A stretch of 64,000 bases of DNA from Miltoncostaea sp963703045 (GTDB lineage Bacteria > Actinomycetota > Thermoleophilia > Miltoncostaeales > Miltoncostaeaceae). The notes under the pieces are model-generated. The model made no database searches. It was given only the letters and a program-made list of their open reading frames with translations, and was not told where the DNA came from. Below, one piece after another: positions 16,935 through 24,994 of the stretch. The stretch is from NCBI GenBank assembly GCA_963703045.1, contig OY969782.1, forward strand, positions 1,240,001-1,304,000, written 5' to 3'. The position numbers were made by a program, and so were the translations under genes. Numbering within the stretch: the stretch's first letter is position 1; every line of letters begins with the position of its first letter.

Positions 16935-18452
16935 TCACGTCCCCGCTGCGCGCCGCGAACGACAGGCCGACACGCGGTACACCGACGTGGGCGAACGGTC
17001 GAACGACGTCGTGTCCACCGAGCAGTTCGCGCGCGCCCAGGTGATGCCGGGCGCCTCGGGCGAGCTGGGGCGCAGCGCCAGCACCACCACTCCCGACGAC
17101 GAGCTGCGCGCGAGCCGCGCCACGAGCTCCGCGCCGGGGGGGCCCGGGGTGAGGCGGTCGAAGTTCGGGCTGTCGAGCAGCACGATGCCCGGGGGCGGGG
17201 GCGTCTCGTCCCAGCCGGGGATCAGCGGCGTGCCGTCGGCGGCTCCGAGGCTGGCGTCGTGGTATCCGGCGGCCTGCGCGCCCTCGGCCTCGTAGAACAC
17301 CACCGGAGCGCCGGGCGGGCGGGCCGCGACGATCGCCTCGGTCCACTCCCCGGTGGGCTCACCGCGGCCGCGCGACTGGTCGACCACCGCCACGAGCATG
17401 AGCAGCACGGCCAGGCCGACCAGGGGGACGGCGGCCTTCCGGGACGCCCGGCTCGCCGACCAGGCCAGCAGCAGGCACAGCGCGGGCACCGTCGCGATCA
17501 CGTAGCGCGTGAGCCAGATCGAGTCGGACCCCTGCGAGATCACGAAGGCGGCCGCGAGCGGGATCGCGAACCACGAGATGGCGAGCCAGCCGCCACGGGC
17601 ATCGGCGCTCCCCAGCCGGTCGCGCAGGCGCCAGGCGGCCGCGACGACCAGCGCGACGCCCACCACCACGAGCACTTGCCGCAGCCGCTCCGGCCCGCCG
17701 CCCCCGATGAGGGCGGCGACGAATCCCGGGACGTCCCGGACGCCCGGGGTCGGCACGCGGAAGAGGGGGTTGACGCCGGACGCGCCCATGGTCAGCAGCG
17801 CGAGCGGCACGCAGGCGAGCGCGACGCCGCCGAGCGACAGGAGCCACGGGCGCAGGGCGGTGCGCCGCTCCCAGACGACCGGCACGAGGTGCGAGGCGAC
17901 GACCAGCGCGAGGGTGACGTTGGTGTAGAGGCAGGCCACCACCACGAGCGCGTAGACGGCCCACCAGCGCCGCTCGCCCGTGTCGATCGCCCGCAGCAGG
18001 CAGCCCCACGCGGCGATCCCGCCGAGCATCGCGTACATCGGCCAACGGGCGTCCGACGCGTTGAAGACGGCGAGCGGGCTGATCGCCAGCAGCGCGGCGG
18101 CGCCGAGCGAGACCGCCGGTGAGAACCGCTGGCGGGCCGTCCACCAGAGCAGGACCACCGCGACCCCGAAGGCGATCAGCGGCGGGATGCGCAGCCACCA
18201 GATCGGCTGCGCGACCGCCGCGAACGGATAGGCGACGATCTGCGAGAGCAGCGCCTGGGGGTCGTCGGTCCAGAACCGGAGCATCGCGATGAAGCCGTGC
18301 TGCGACAGGCCGTAGACGTACGACTCGTCGAGAGTCGCCTCCTGACGGATGACGCCGGGGAGGGCCGCGAGCATCCCCAGCAGCGCCAGGAGGGGTACCG
18401 CCCTGCGGGCGGGCAGGGCCCGGTATCGGGGCCGTCCCGGAGGTGCGCTCAC
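16935..18452 (-). CDS. GT39-like membrane glycosyltransferase
   Basis: 505-residue polytopic membrane protein with about 9-11 hydrophobic segments, starting with LLALLGMLAALPGVI. The first loop after TM1 has RQEATLDESYVYGLSQHG, where an acidic residue soon after the first helix is the catalytic position in GT39/GT-C enzymes. The C-terminal 130 residues are soluble and probably extracytoplasmic. GT-C enzymes use polyprenyl-phosphate sugars, which suits the neighbouring GT2 gene. GTG 18452; the upstream FemAB-like gene ends 7 nt before it. Confidence 0.75.
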   Translation of the reverse strand: MSAPPGRPRYRALPARRAVPLLALLGMLAALPGVIRQEATLDESYVYGLSQHGFIAMLRFWTDDPQALLSQIVAYPFAAVAQPIWWLRIPPLIAFGVAVVLLWWTARQRFSPAVSLGAAALLAISPLAVFNASDARWPMYAMLGGIAAWGCLLRAIDTGERRWWAVYALVVVACLYTNVTLALVVASHLVPVVWERRTALRPWLLSLGGVALACVPLALLTMGASGVNPLFRVPTPGVRDVPGFVAALIGGGGPERLRQVLVVVGVALVVAAAWRLRDRLGSADARGGWLAISWFAIPLAAAFVISQGSDSIWLTRYVIATVPALCLLLAWSASRASRKAAVPLVGLAVLLMLVAVVDQSRGRGEPTGEWTEAIVAARPPGAPVVFYEAEGAQAAGYHDASLGAADGTPLIPGWDETPPPPGIVLLDSPNFDRLTPGPPGAELVARLARSSSSGVVVLALRPSSPEAPGITWARANCSVDTTSFDRSPTSVYRVSACRSRRAAGT

Positions 18453-18459
18453 ATCCGGT

Positions 18460-19588
18460 TCATCGACCGGACGGACGCAGAGATGAGGCCGCGGAGGCGG
18501 CGCGTCCCACGATCCGGCGCCGCGCCGGGCGCAGGTAGCGCACGCGCATGTGCTCGACCGTGCCGGCCGGGGTGCCGGGACTGGCCTCCAGCGAGCGCAG
18601 CTCGCGGCAGGTGTCGGTCCAGCGCAGCTTGTAGGGCTCGGCGTCGCCCAGCAGCTCGTACGAGGGCACGCCGGCGGCGATGGCCGTCTCGATCGCGGCG
18701 AGCGCGGTCAGGTGGCCCGGCGAGTGCGCGCGGTGGTCGGGGTCGAACCCCGCCTTGAGGCTGTAGAGGCCCGAGGGGTACAGCAGGTCGAGCTCGAAGG
18801 CGATCATGCGCCCGTCGAGGCGCATGGTGACGAGCCGCAGCGCACCGGTCCGCGCCGCCCAGCGGCCGACGTCGAGATAGAAGGCGTGCGTCGCCGGCGA
18901 CGAGGTGATCGCCGTGCCCCCCTCCCCCTTCCACTGGCGCTCCTCGACGGCGAAGGCCTCGTCGAGCAGCGCGTCGACGTCCTCGCCGCCGTCCTCGACC
19001 GCGACCGTCAGCTCGCCCAGCTCCTCGAGGCGGCGCCGGCAGCGCCGCAGCTCCTTGCGCATCTTGCGCCCGACGACCGCGTCGGCCTCGGTCACCCCCT
19101 CGAGGGCGATGTAGGGCGAGCGCAGGCTCACGCGCTCGACCATCCGGTACCCGGCCGATCCGCACGCCTCCCGCAGCGCCGGGAGGGTGGTGTCGTTGAA
19201 CGTCGAGCGGAGCGAGCGACAGGCGCCGCTGGCGCAGCCGCAGGACGACCCCCGCCATCTCGGCGACGGCCCCCGCGTCCTCGCCGAGGATGCGGAAGCG
19301 CGGCGTGTGGTCGTTGACGGGGGCGCTCGTGACCACGCCCTGGCGCAGCAGTGGGACGATCGCCCGCAGGTGGCCGTCGCCCCGCAGGGCGACCACGCCG
19401 AGGCGTCCCTCGGGTGTGAACGCGCGCATCCAGGCGCCGATCCACCCGGGGCGGCAGAAGGGGTCCGCGCCCGCGCGGTCGGCGAGCGCGTCCCACTCGG
19501 CCGCGATCGACTCGACGTCGTCGACGACCTCGATGACGCTCCAGGAGCCGGGTGGGCCCGGGGGTGCATTACCATCCGCCGCTGACAT
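18460..19588 (-). pseudogene. FemAB/GNAT-like acyltransferase, frameshifted
   Basis: BioF2/FemAB-type acyltransferase of the kind found in exopolysaccharide loci. The N-terminal half (IAAEWDALADRAGADPFCRP, GWIGAWMRAFTPEGRLGVVAL) is in one frame. The C-terminal half (RKMRKELRRCRRRLEELGEL, FYLDVGRWAARTGALRLVTM, YSLKAGFDPDHRAHSPGHL, LLGDAEPYKLRW) is in another. One extra base near 19196-19206 accounts for it; corrected length is about 375 residues. ATG 19588 has TACTCT 6 nt upstream, so the transcript is probably leaderless. Confidence 0.75.
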
Positions 19589-19600
19589 GCGAGCAGAGTA
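19586..19600 (-). promoter_or_regulatory. -10 box of a leaderless transcript
   Basis: On the minus strand TACTCT lies 6 nt before the ATG at 19588. The whole divergent space to the next plus-strand start is only 18 nt. Confidence 0.5.
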
Positions 19601-19606
19601 CGTGAC

Positions 19607-21265
19607 ATGGCGCGGCTGACGCGCCGGGGGTTCCTCGTGGCCGGAGCGGGCGCCGTCGCGCTGGCCGGCGGGCTGGCGGTCGCGCGCGATCCGCTGCGCG
19701 ACCTGGTGCGCGGCGGGGGCACGCCCGGCGAGATGGCCGTGAAGGGGGACTTCCCCCCGCCCGCGCGGCGGCGCGACTGCGCCGACCCGGCCAACCCGGT
19801 GGTGGCCGAGAACTGCCGGCCGGGGAGCGAGGGCTGGCGCATGACCCAGGTCGACGGGCGGATCGAGGGGTTCTTCCACCGCCCGAGCGTCGCGCGCGGC
19901 GAGCAGGCCCTGCTGCGGGTGCGCTGCGACGATCCCCGCTTCCGGGTGGAGGTCTACCGCAGCGGCTACTACGAGGGCGCGCGCGGCCGGCTCGTGCACC
20001 GCTCGGAGGCGCTGGCGGCGCAGGACCAGCCCGCGCCCCGCCGCGACGAGCGCACCGGCCTCGTCAGCGCGGCCGGGTGGTCGGTCTCGGCGCGGCTCGA
20101 CACGTCCGACTGGCCGAGCGGCGTCTACCTGGCGAGGCTGATCGGCTCGAGCGGCTCCGAGGGCCAGGCCATCGTCGTGGTGCGCGAGGACGACCGGCGG
20201 GCCGACGCGCTGCTGTTCATCAGCGACACGACCTACCAGGCCTACAACTACTGGGGCGACTACTCCCTCTACGCCGGCGGCGACGGATCGCCGCGCGCGG
20301 TGCGGGTGTCGTACGACCGGCCCCACATCAACGTGCGCGTCAACCAGGCCGACTGGTACCTGCGCAACGAGCTCCCGCTCGTGAGCTGGCTCGAGGGCGA
20401 GGGCTACGACGTGACCTACGCGGTCGCCAGCGACGCCCACCGCATGCCCGACGCGCTGGGCGCGCGCAGGGCCTGGCTGTCGGGCGCCCACAACGAGTAC
20501 GTCTCCGACGAGATGTTCGACGCCTTCGAGCGGCGCCGCGACGAGGGCGTGGGCCTCGCCTTCTTCGGGGCCAACTCGTTCTACTGGCGGGTGCGCTTCG
20601 AGCCCGACCCCTGGAGCGGCGAGCCCGACCGGGTGATGGTCTGTTACAAGTCGAGCGAGTCCAGCCCGACGACCCTCGGGCCCGGCCCGGTCGAGGACCC
20701 GGTGTCGCGCACGACGCTCTGGCGCGATCCGCGCGGGCCGGACCGGCCCGAGAACTCCCTCCTCGGGGTCATGTACGCGGGCCAGGACCTGGCGCGCAAC
20801 TACCCGCTCGTCGTCCCCGCCGCCATCTCCACCCGCGAGCCGCTCTGGCGGGGCACCGACCTCGCCGCCGCCCGGCCGGGCACGTCCGCGGCGATCGGCC
20901 GGGAGATCGTGGGCTGGGAGTGGGATGCGGTGACCGACAACGGCAGGACCCCCGCGGGGCTGCGACGGCTGAGCGAGACGCCCGTCGAGGGCGACCTGAT
21001 CGGACCCGACGGCACGCCGGGCGAGGGCGCGGCGGTGCAGAGCACGGTGACGTACACCGCCCCGAGCGGCGCGACGGTGTTCGCCGCGGGCAGCAACCTC
21101 TTCACCTGGGGCCTCGACCAGTTCGGGTTCCGCCTCTACTCGGGCGGGCGGCCTCAGGGCGAGCCCGACGTGCGCATCCAGCGGCTCACCGCCAACGCCC
21201 TCGCGGCGATGGGGTGCCGCCCCGGTTCGCCGGCGATCGAGCTGGTCGACGGCGGGTCGCGCTGA
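19607..21265 (+). CDS. Tat-exported DMFase-large-subunit-like protein
   Basis: 552-residue protein with a twin-arginine signal (LTRRGFLVAGAGAVALAGG, residues 4-22). A small beta domain follows, then the domain typical of the N,N-dimethylformamidase large-subunit C-terminal family: LFISDTTYQAYNYWGDYSLY, VSYDRPHINVRVNQADWYLR, YDVTYAVASDAHRMPDALG, FFGANSFYWRVRFEPDP. The fold is glutamine-amidotransferase-like. Family members are annotated by homology only and most probably do not act on dimethylformamide. Tat export implies a folded or metal-containing extracellular protein. In this locus an amide or glycan-modifying role is possible. ATG 19607 has no clear ribosome site. Confidence 0.75.
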   Translation: MARLTRRGFLVAGAGAVALAGGLAVARDPLRDLVRGGGTPGEMAVKGDFPPPARRRDCADPANPVVAENCRPGSEGWRMTQVDGRIEGFFHRPSVARGEQALLRVRCDDPRFRVEVYRSGYYEGARGRLVHRSEALAAQDQPAPRRDERTGLVSAAGWSVSARLDTSDWPSGVYLARLIGSSGSEGQAIVVVREDDRRADALLFISDTTYQAYNYWGDYSLYAGGDGSPRAVRVSYDRPHINVRVNQADWYLRNELPLVSWLEGEGYDVTYAVASDAHRMPDALGARRAWLSGAHNEYVSDEMFDAFERRRDEGVGLAFFGANSFYWRVRFEPDPWSGEPDRVMVCYKSSESSPTTLGPGPVEDPVSRTTLWRDPRGPDRPENSLLGVMYAGQDLARNYPLVVPAAISTREPLWRGTDLAAARPGTSAAIGREIVGWEWDAVTDNGRTPAGLRRLSETPVEGDLIGPDGTPGEGAAVQSTVTYTAPSGATVFAAGSNLFTWGLDQFGFRLYSGGRPQGEPDVRIQRLTANALAAMGCRPGSPAIELVDGGSR

Positions 21266-21266
21266 G

Positions 21267-21284
21267 GCCGCCGGGCCCGGCGGC
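21267..21284 (+). terminator. Palindromic hairpin
   Basis: GCCGCCGGGCCCGGCGGC, a perfect 18-nt palindrome directly after the preceding stop. The rest of the space to 21406 shows only a 21-codon frame that ends just before the next start. Confidence 0.5.
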
Positions 21285-21406
21285 GCACGGCGCTGCCGGG
21301 AGCCTCAGGTGCGGACCCCCCTCGTCGATGATCGCGTGATGACCCCCTCCGCCTCCCCGGGCGCCCCGTCGCAGCGGCCCGGCGACGTCCCCCCCGGTCG
21401 CTGACC

Positions 21407-22924
21407 GTGGGTCTTCGCGACAACGCCAGCCGCGCCGTCGTCTGGTCGTCCATCGGCTGGCTCTCGACGAGCCTCGTCGCGTTCATCACGTCGGTCATCA
21501 CCGCCCGGCTGCTGGCGCCGGAGATCTTCGGCGTCGTGACCCTCGTGCTGGTGATCGTGAGCGCGGCCCACATCTTCGCCGACGCCGGGACCCGCGCCGC
21601 CGTGGTGCAGCTCGAGGACCCGATGGAGGACGTGGTCTCCACGGCGCTGATCACGGTCCCCACATTCGGCCTGATCGGCACCCTCGCGATCGCCTCCGCG
21701 TCGCCGCTCGTGGCCGACTTCTACGACGAGCCCGATCTCATGCTGCTGACGATCGCGCTGGCGCCGATCCTCTTCCTGTGGTCCCTCAGCGTCGTGCCCG
21801 ACGCGATCCTGCAGCGTCGCTTCGACCTGCGCCTGCGCCGCGGCCTGGTCGATCCCCTGGCCGTGGGCGTCTACGGCACGGTGGTCGTCGTGCTGGCGCT
21901 GCTCGGCTTCGACGAGTGGAGCCTCGTGATCGGCCAGTACGCGAACGTGCTCGTGATCGCGGTCGGCTCCTGGGTGCTCGCCCGCCCGCGCCTGCGCGAC
22001 GGCCGCTGGACCTGGGACGCGTACCGGCGCATCCGCACCTACGCCCGCCCGCTGCTGCTCGCGAACATCGTCGAGACCATCGCCGCCCAGTCGAAGCCGA
22101 TCGCCCTGGGGCGCAACCTGAGCTCGCGGGAGGTCGGCCTCTACGGCGCCTCGTCGCGCCTGGCCCAGCTGCCGGTGCAGGGCGTCACGACGGTCGCCGC
22201 CGAGGCCATGTTCCCGGCCCTGTCGCGGCTGCAGAACGACCACGAGCGCTTCTCGCTGCGCATGCTCGAGGTGCTGCGCCTCGTCGCCCTGCTGGCGGTT
22301 CCGATCTCGGGGATCCTGATCGGGCTGGGCGAGGAGGGGGTCGCGGTGCTCTTCGGCGAGCGCTGGCGCGAGGCGGGCATCGCGCTGCAGATCCTCGGCG
22401 TCGGTGCGTTGACGATCTCGCTCGCGGACGCCGCACGCGAGGTCTTCAAGGCGTCGGGCCGCTCCTCGATGGTGGCCCGCAACTCGACGATCGAGGTCGT
22501 GGTCTTCCTGGGCTACCTCGCCGCGATCTGGGCCCTCGGGCTGGTGACCCTCAACAGCGTCGCCGCGGGGGTCGCGCTCTCGTCGCTCGTCGCGATGCTG
22601 GCGGCGGCCCGCGGGCTGCGCGTCACCGTCGGCACCGGACTGCTCGAGCAGTGGCGGGCCATCCGGCCGGCGGCGATCGGCGGCGTGGCGCAGATCGGCG
22701 TGATGCTCGCGCTGGTGCGCTACCCGCTGTCCGATCTGGCCGGGTGGCGGCACGTCTTCGGCGTCGACCTCGGGGTGACCCTGCCCCTCGCCGTGCTGGT
22801 CGGGGTCGGGCTGCTCGGCGGGCTGGCCTACGCGGTCGGCGCCGAGGCGGCCGAGCGCGGCTCGATCAGGGGACTCGCCCGGACGTTCGGGGCGATCAGG
22901 CGGGGGGCTCGGAGCTCGGACTGA
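21407..22924 (+). CDS. Wzx-type polysaccharide flippase
   Basis: 505-residue membrane protein of the MOP superfamily (polysaccharide synthesis/flippase, RfbX/Wzx-like) with about 12-14 hydrophobic helices. The N-terminus NASRAVVWSSIGWLSTSLVA, then ARLLAPEIFGVVTLVLV, and the mid-protein GLYGASSRLAQLPVQGV with FPALSRLQND are characteristic. It would flip undecaprenyl-linked repeat units to the outer face. Starts with GTG and a poor ribosome site. The last 29 bp overlap the end of the convergent acyltransferase gene. Confidence 0.88.
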   Translation: MGLRDNASRAVVWSSIGWLSTSLVAFITSVITARLLAPEIFGVVTLVLVIVSAAHIFADAGTRAAVVQLEDPMEDVVSTALITVPTFGLIGTLAIASASPLVADFYDEPDLMLLTIALAPILFLWSLSVVPDAILQRRFDLRLRRGLVDPLAVGVYGTVVVVLALLGFDEWSLVIGQYANVLVIAVGSWVLARPRLRDGRWTWDAYRRIRTYARPLLLANIVETIAAQSKPIALGRNLSSREVGLYGASSRLAQLPVQGVTTVAAEAMFPALSRLQNDHERFSLRMLEVLRLVALLAVPISGILIGLGEEGVAVLFGERWREAGIALQILGVGALTISLADAAREVFKASGRSSMVARNSTIEVVVFLGYLAAIWALGLVTLNSVAAGVALSSLVAMLAAARGLRVTVGTGLLEQWRAIRPAAIGGVAQIGVMLALVRYPLSDLAGWRHVFGVDLGVTLPLAVLVGVGLLGGLAYAVGAEAAERGSIRGLARTFGAIRRGARSSD

Positions 22925-24071
22925 CCCCGCGACGCAGCCGCGAGCGCACCCGCTCGCGCACGGGGGCCGGCAGCCGCTCGAGGGCGCCGCGCGCGGCCGC
23001 CCGGAGCCGGTTCGGGGCGGTCGCGAGCAGGGTCACCGCGTAGCGGGGGGTACGCGGGTAGAGCCGCACCCATGCGATGTCCTCGTCGTGGTCGGCCAGC
23101 CGGGTCTTGTAGTGGTGGTCGCCCTCGCCGAAGTCGACCCGCCGCTCGCCACGGGCGAAGGCGTCCTCGACGCCCGCGCAGATGCCGAGCATCGCCGGCG
23201 ACAGCGCCGAGAACTCGGGATCCCACCCGCCGTTCCAGTAGGTCACCTCGCCGCCGGCGACCACGAACACCTGCACGGTGACGACCGTCTCGTCGATCGC
23301 GATCGTCCACACGCGGAAGCGCCCCGACGCCAGCAGCTCGCGCCCGGCCTCGCGCATCAGCCGGTCGCCGGCCTCGTCGCCGAGCGGCGTGGCGTCGCCC
23401 CAGCGGTCGCCGTGGAGGCGCCGGAACGCGTCGAGGGCCGCGTCGAGCTCGGCCGGGCCGGTGGCAAGGGTCGTCGTCGCGCCGCGCTCGGCGAGCTTGC
23501 GCGCGTCGCGGCGCAGCCGCTGCCGGAAGTTCGAGCTCTTGCCCGCGAGCCACTCGTCGTACGACGAGCCCGGGTCGAGGTGCAGCGTGGGCGCCGGCGC
23601 CCGGCGGGTGCGCTCGAGGCGGGGCGGCACGAGGCCCGGCCACGCCCGGCGCAGCAGCATCGGCCACGGCGACGCGACGTCGACCTGGTCGAGCGCGACC
23701 ACGGCCGGCGGCGGCGAGCAGGCGGCGAGCGCCCCGGCGAGGACGCGGGCGACCGGCAGCTCGTCGCCGGGCGCGCACAGGGGCGCGTTGCGCACGCCCA
23801 TGTCGGGTCCGCCGAGCGGGAGGTAGTGCGCGAGCCGCGCGCGCCGCACGACCATGTAGGGCGCGAGCCCGACCATCCGGTCGCCGTCGTGCACGGCGAC
23901 GATCCTGAGCTCGGCGTCGCCGGGCGCCATCGTGCGCCACCACGCCATCAGCCAGGCGGGGGCCGACAACGGGCGCTCGGCGGCGACGGCCAGCGCGTCC
24001 CACTCGGCGGCGATCGCCTCGGCGCCCGCGACGTCCGTGATGACCCGGGCCCGCAGCTCGCCGGGGCTCAT
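22896..24071 (-). CDS. FemAB/GNAT-like acyltransferase
   Basis: 391-residue BioF2/FemAB-type protein (two GNAT folds). Key parts: AEWDALAVAAERPLSAPAWL, LDPGSSYDEWLAGKSSNFRQ, FRRLHGDRWG, VTYWNGGWDPEFSALSPAML and FGEGDHHYKTRLADHDEDI, the last being the usual signature of this group. ATG 24071 overlaps the stop of the deacetylase gene (ATGA). It is the last gene of an operon with asparagine synthetase and deacetylase, a trio often seen in EPS loci, and probably acylates an amino sugar. Confidence 0.85.
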   Translation of the reverse strand: MSPGELRARVITDVAGAEAIAAEWDALAVAAERPLSAPAWLMAWWRTMAPGDAELRIVAVHDGDRMVGLAPYMVVRRARLAHYLPLGGPDMGVRNAPLCAPGDELPVARVLAGALAACSPPPAVVALDQVDVASPWPMLLRRAWPGLVPPRLERTRRAPAPTLHLDPGSSYDEWLAGKSSNFRQRLRRDARKLAERGATTTLATGPAELDAALDAFRRLHGDRWGDATPLGDEAGDRLMREAGRELLASGRFRVWTIAIDETVVTVQVFVVAGGEVTYWNGGWDPEFSALSPAMLGICAGVEDAFARGERRVDFGEGDHHYKTRLADHDEDIAWVRLYPRTPRYAVTLLATAPNRLRAAARGALERLPAPVRERVRSRLRRGVSPSSEPPA

Positions 24072-24994
24072 CGGGACCTCGCGTACGCCAGCGCGCCGGG
24101 CGCGCGCACCACGCCGCGCAGGCCCCCGCGCCCGCGCACCGGGTCCATGACGAATCGCCGCAGCTCCAGCGGCGGCGTCTCCGGGTCGTTCCAGCCGTCG
24201 ATCGTCGTCACCGCCCCCCGATACCCGGCCGCGTCCGCGGCGACCAGGGTCGCGGCATCGTAGTCGCGGGCCGAGCCGTTCGGGTAGGCGAGCGTGGCGA
24301 CCCGCACCCCGAGACCCTCCTCCAGCACCTCGCGCGAGTCGCGCAGGTCGCGGGCCTGCCCGTCGGGCGTCTCCCGGCTGAGGATCGCGTGGCGCATGGT
24401 GTGCGACCCGATCGCCGCGGCGCCGGCCAGCCGCCGGGCGCCGTCCCAGTCGAGGAAGAGCTCCGCGACCTCGTCGGCAGATCCGCGCGGCCGCAGATCG
24501 GCCACGAGCGCGTCGATCTCGGCGTCGCGCCGGGCCGCGTCGAGATCCTTGACCCCCTCCCCCACCTCCTGCATCGCGGCGTGCGCCGCAGGGCTCTCCC
24601 CCGCCGGGAGCGTGCGCTCGCGCCACCGCACCTCGGTGACGCGGGCGTTGCGGAAGGCCCAGGCGAGCAGCTCCCACCAGGGCCGCGCCGTGCGGTCGAG
24701 CAGGCCGGGCACCAGGTAGAAGGTCGCCGGCAGGCCGAGTCGCCGCAGCATCGGGATCGCCGTCTCGAGGTTGTCGCGGTAGCCGTCGTCGAACGTCAGC
24801 GCCACCGCGCGGGGCGGCAGCGGGCGCCCCGCGGCGAGGGCGGCGAGGGCGGTCTCGAGCGGCACCACGTTGCCGATCCGCCGCACGAGGCCGAGCTGGG
24901 CCGCGAGACCGCGGGCGCACGCGCCGGGCGGGGAGGGGAAGAACGGGGTGGCCTCGGCGTTGTGCCAGCCCAGCACCAGCAGGCGGTCAGCCAT
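24068..24994 (-). CDS. Polysaccharide deacetylase (CE4/NodB-like)
   Basis: 308-residue NodB-homology protein. VALTFDDGYRDN (Asp pair near 69-70), then FYLVPGLL, and IGSHTMRHAIL for the metal-binding histidines, then VATLAYPNGSARDYDAAT. No signal peptide, so it may work in the cytoplasm on a precursor, as in other EPS-locus deacetylases. It overlaps the asparagine synthetase gene by 8 bp and the acyltransferase gene by 4 bp. Removing an acetyl group would free an amine for the acyltransferase encoded next. Confidence 0.88.
   Translation of the reverse strand: MADRLLVLGWHNAEATPFFPSPPGACARGLAAQLGLVRRIGNVVPLETALAALAAGRPLPPRAVALTFDDGYRDNLETAIPMLRRLGLPATFYLVPGLLDRTARPWWELLAWAFRNARVTEVRWRERTLPAGESPAAHAAMQEVGEGVKDLDAARRDAEIDALVADLRPRGSADEVAELFLDWDGARRLAGAAAIGSHTMRHAILSRETPDGQARDLRDSREVLEEGLGVRVATLAYPNGSARDYDAATLVAADAAGYRGAVTTIDGWNDPETPPLELRRFVMDPVRGRGGLRGVVRAPGALAYARSR

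Noticed and set aside
19605..20491. Minus-strand frame continuing upstream of the first FemAB-like gene
   Set aside because: Antisense to the Tat-exported protein gene, low-complexity composition.
21337..21404. Leader peptide gene before the flippase
   Set aside because: A 21-codon frame ends 2 nt before the start, but it has no ribosome site or attenuator-like hairpin; chance frame is likely.
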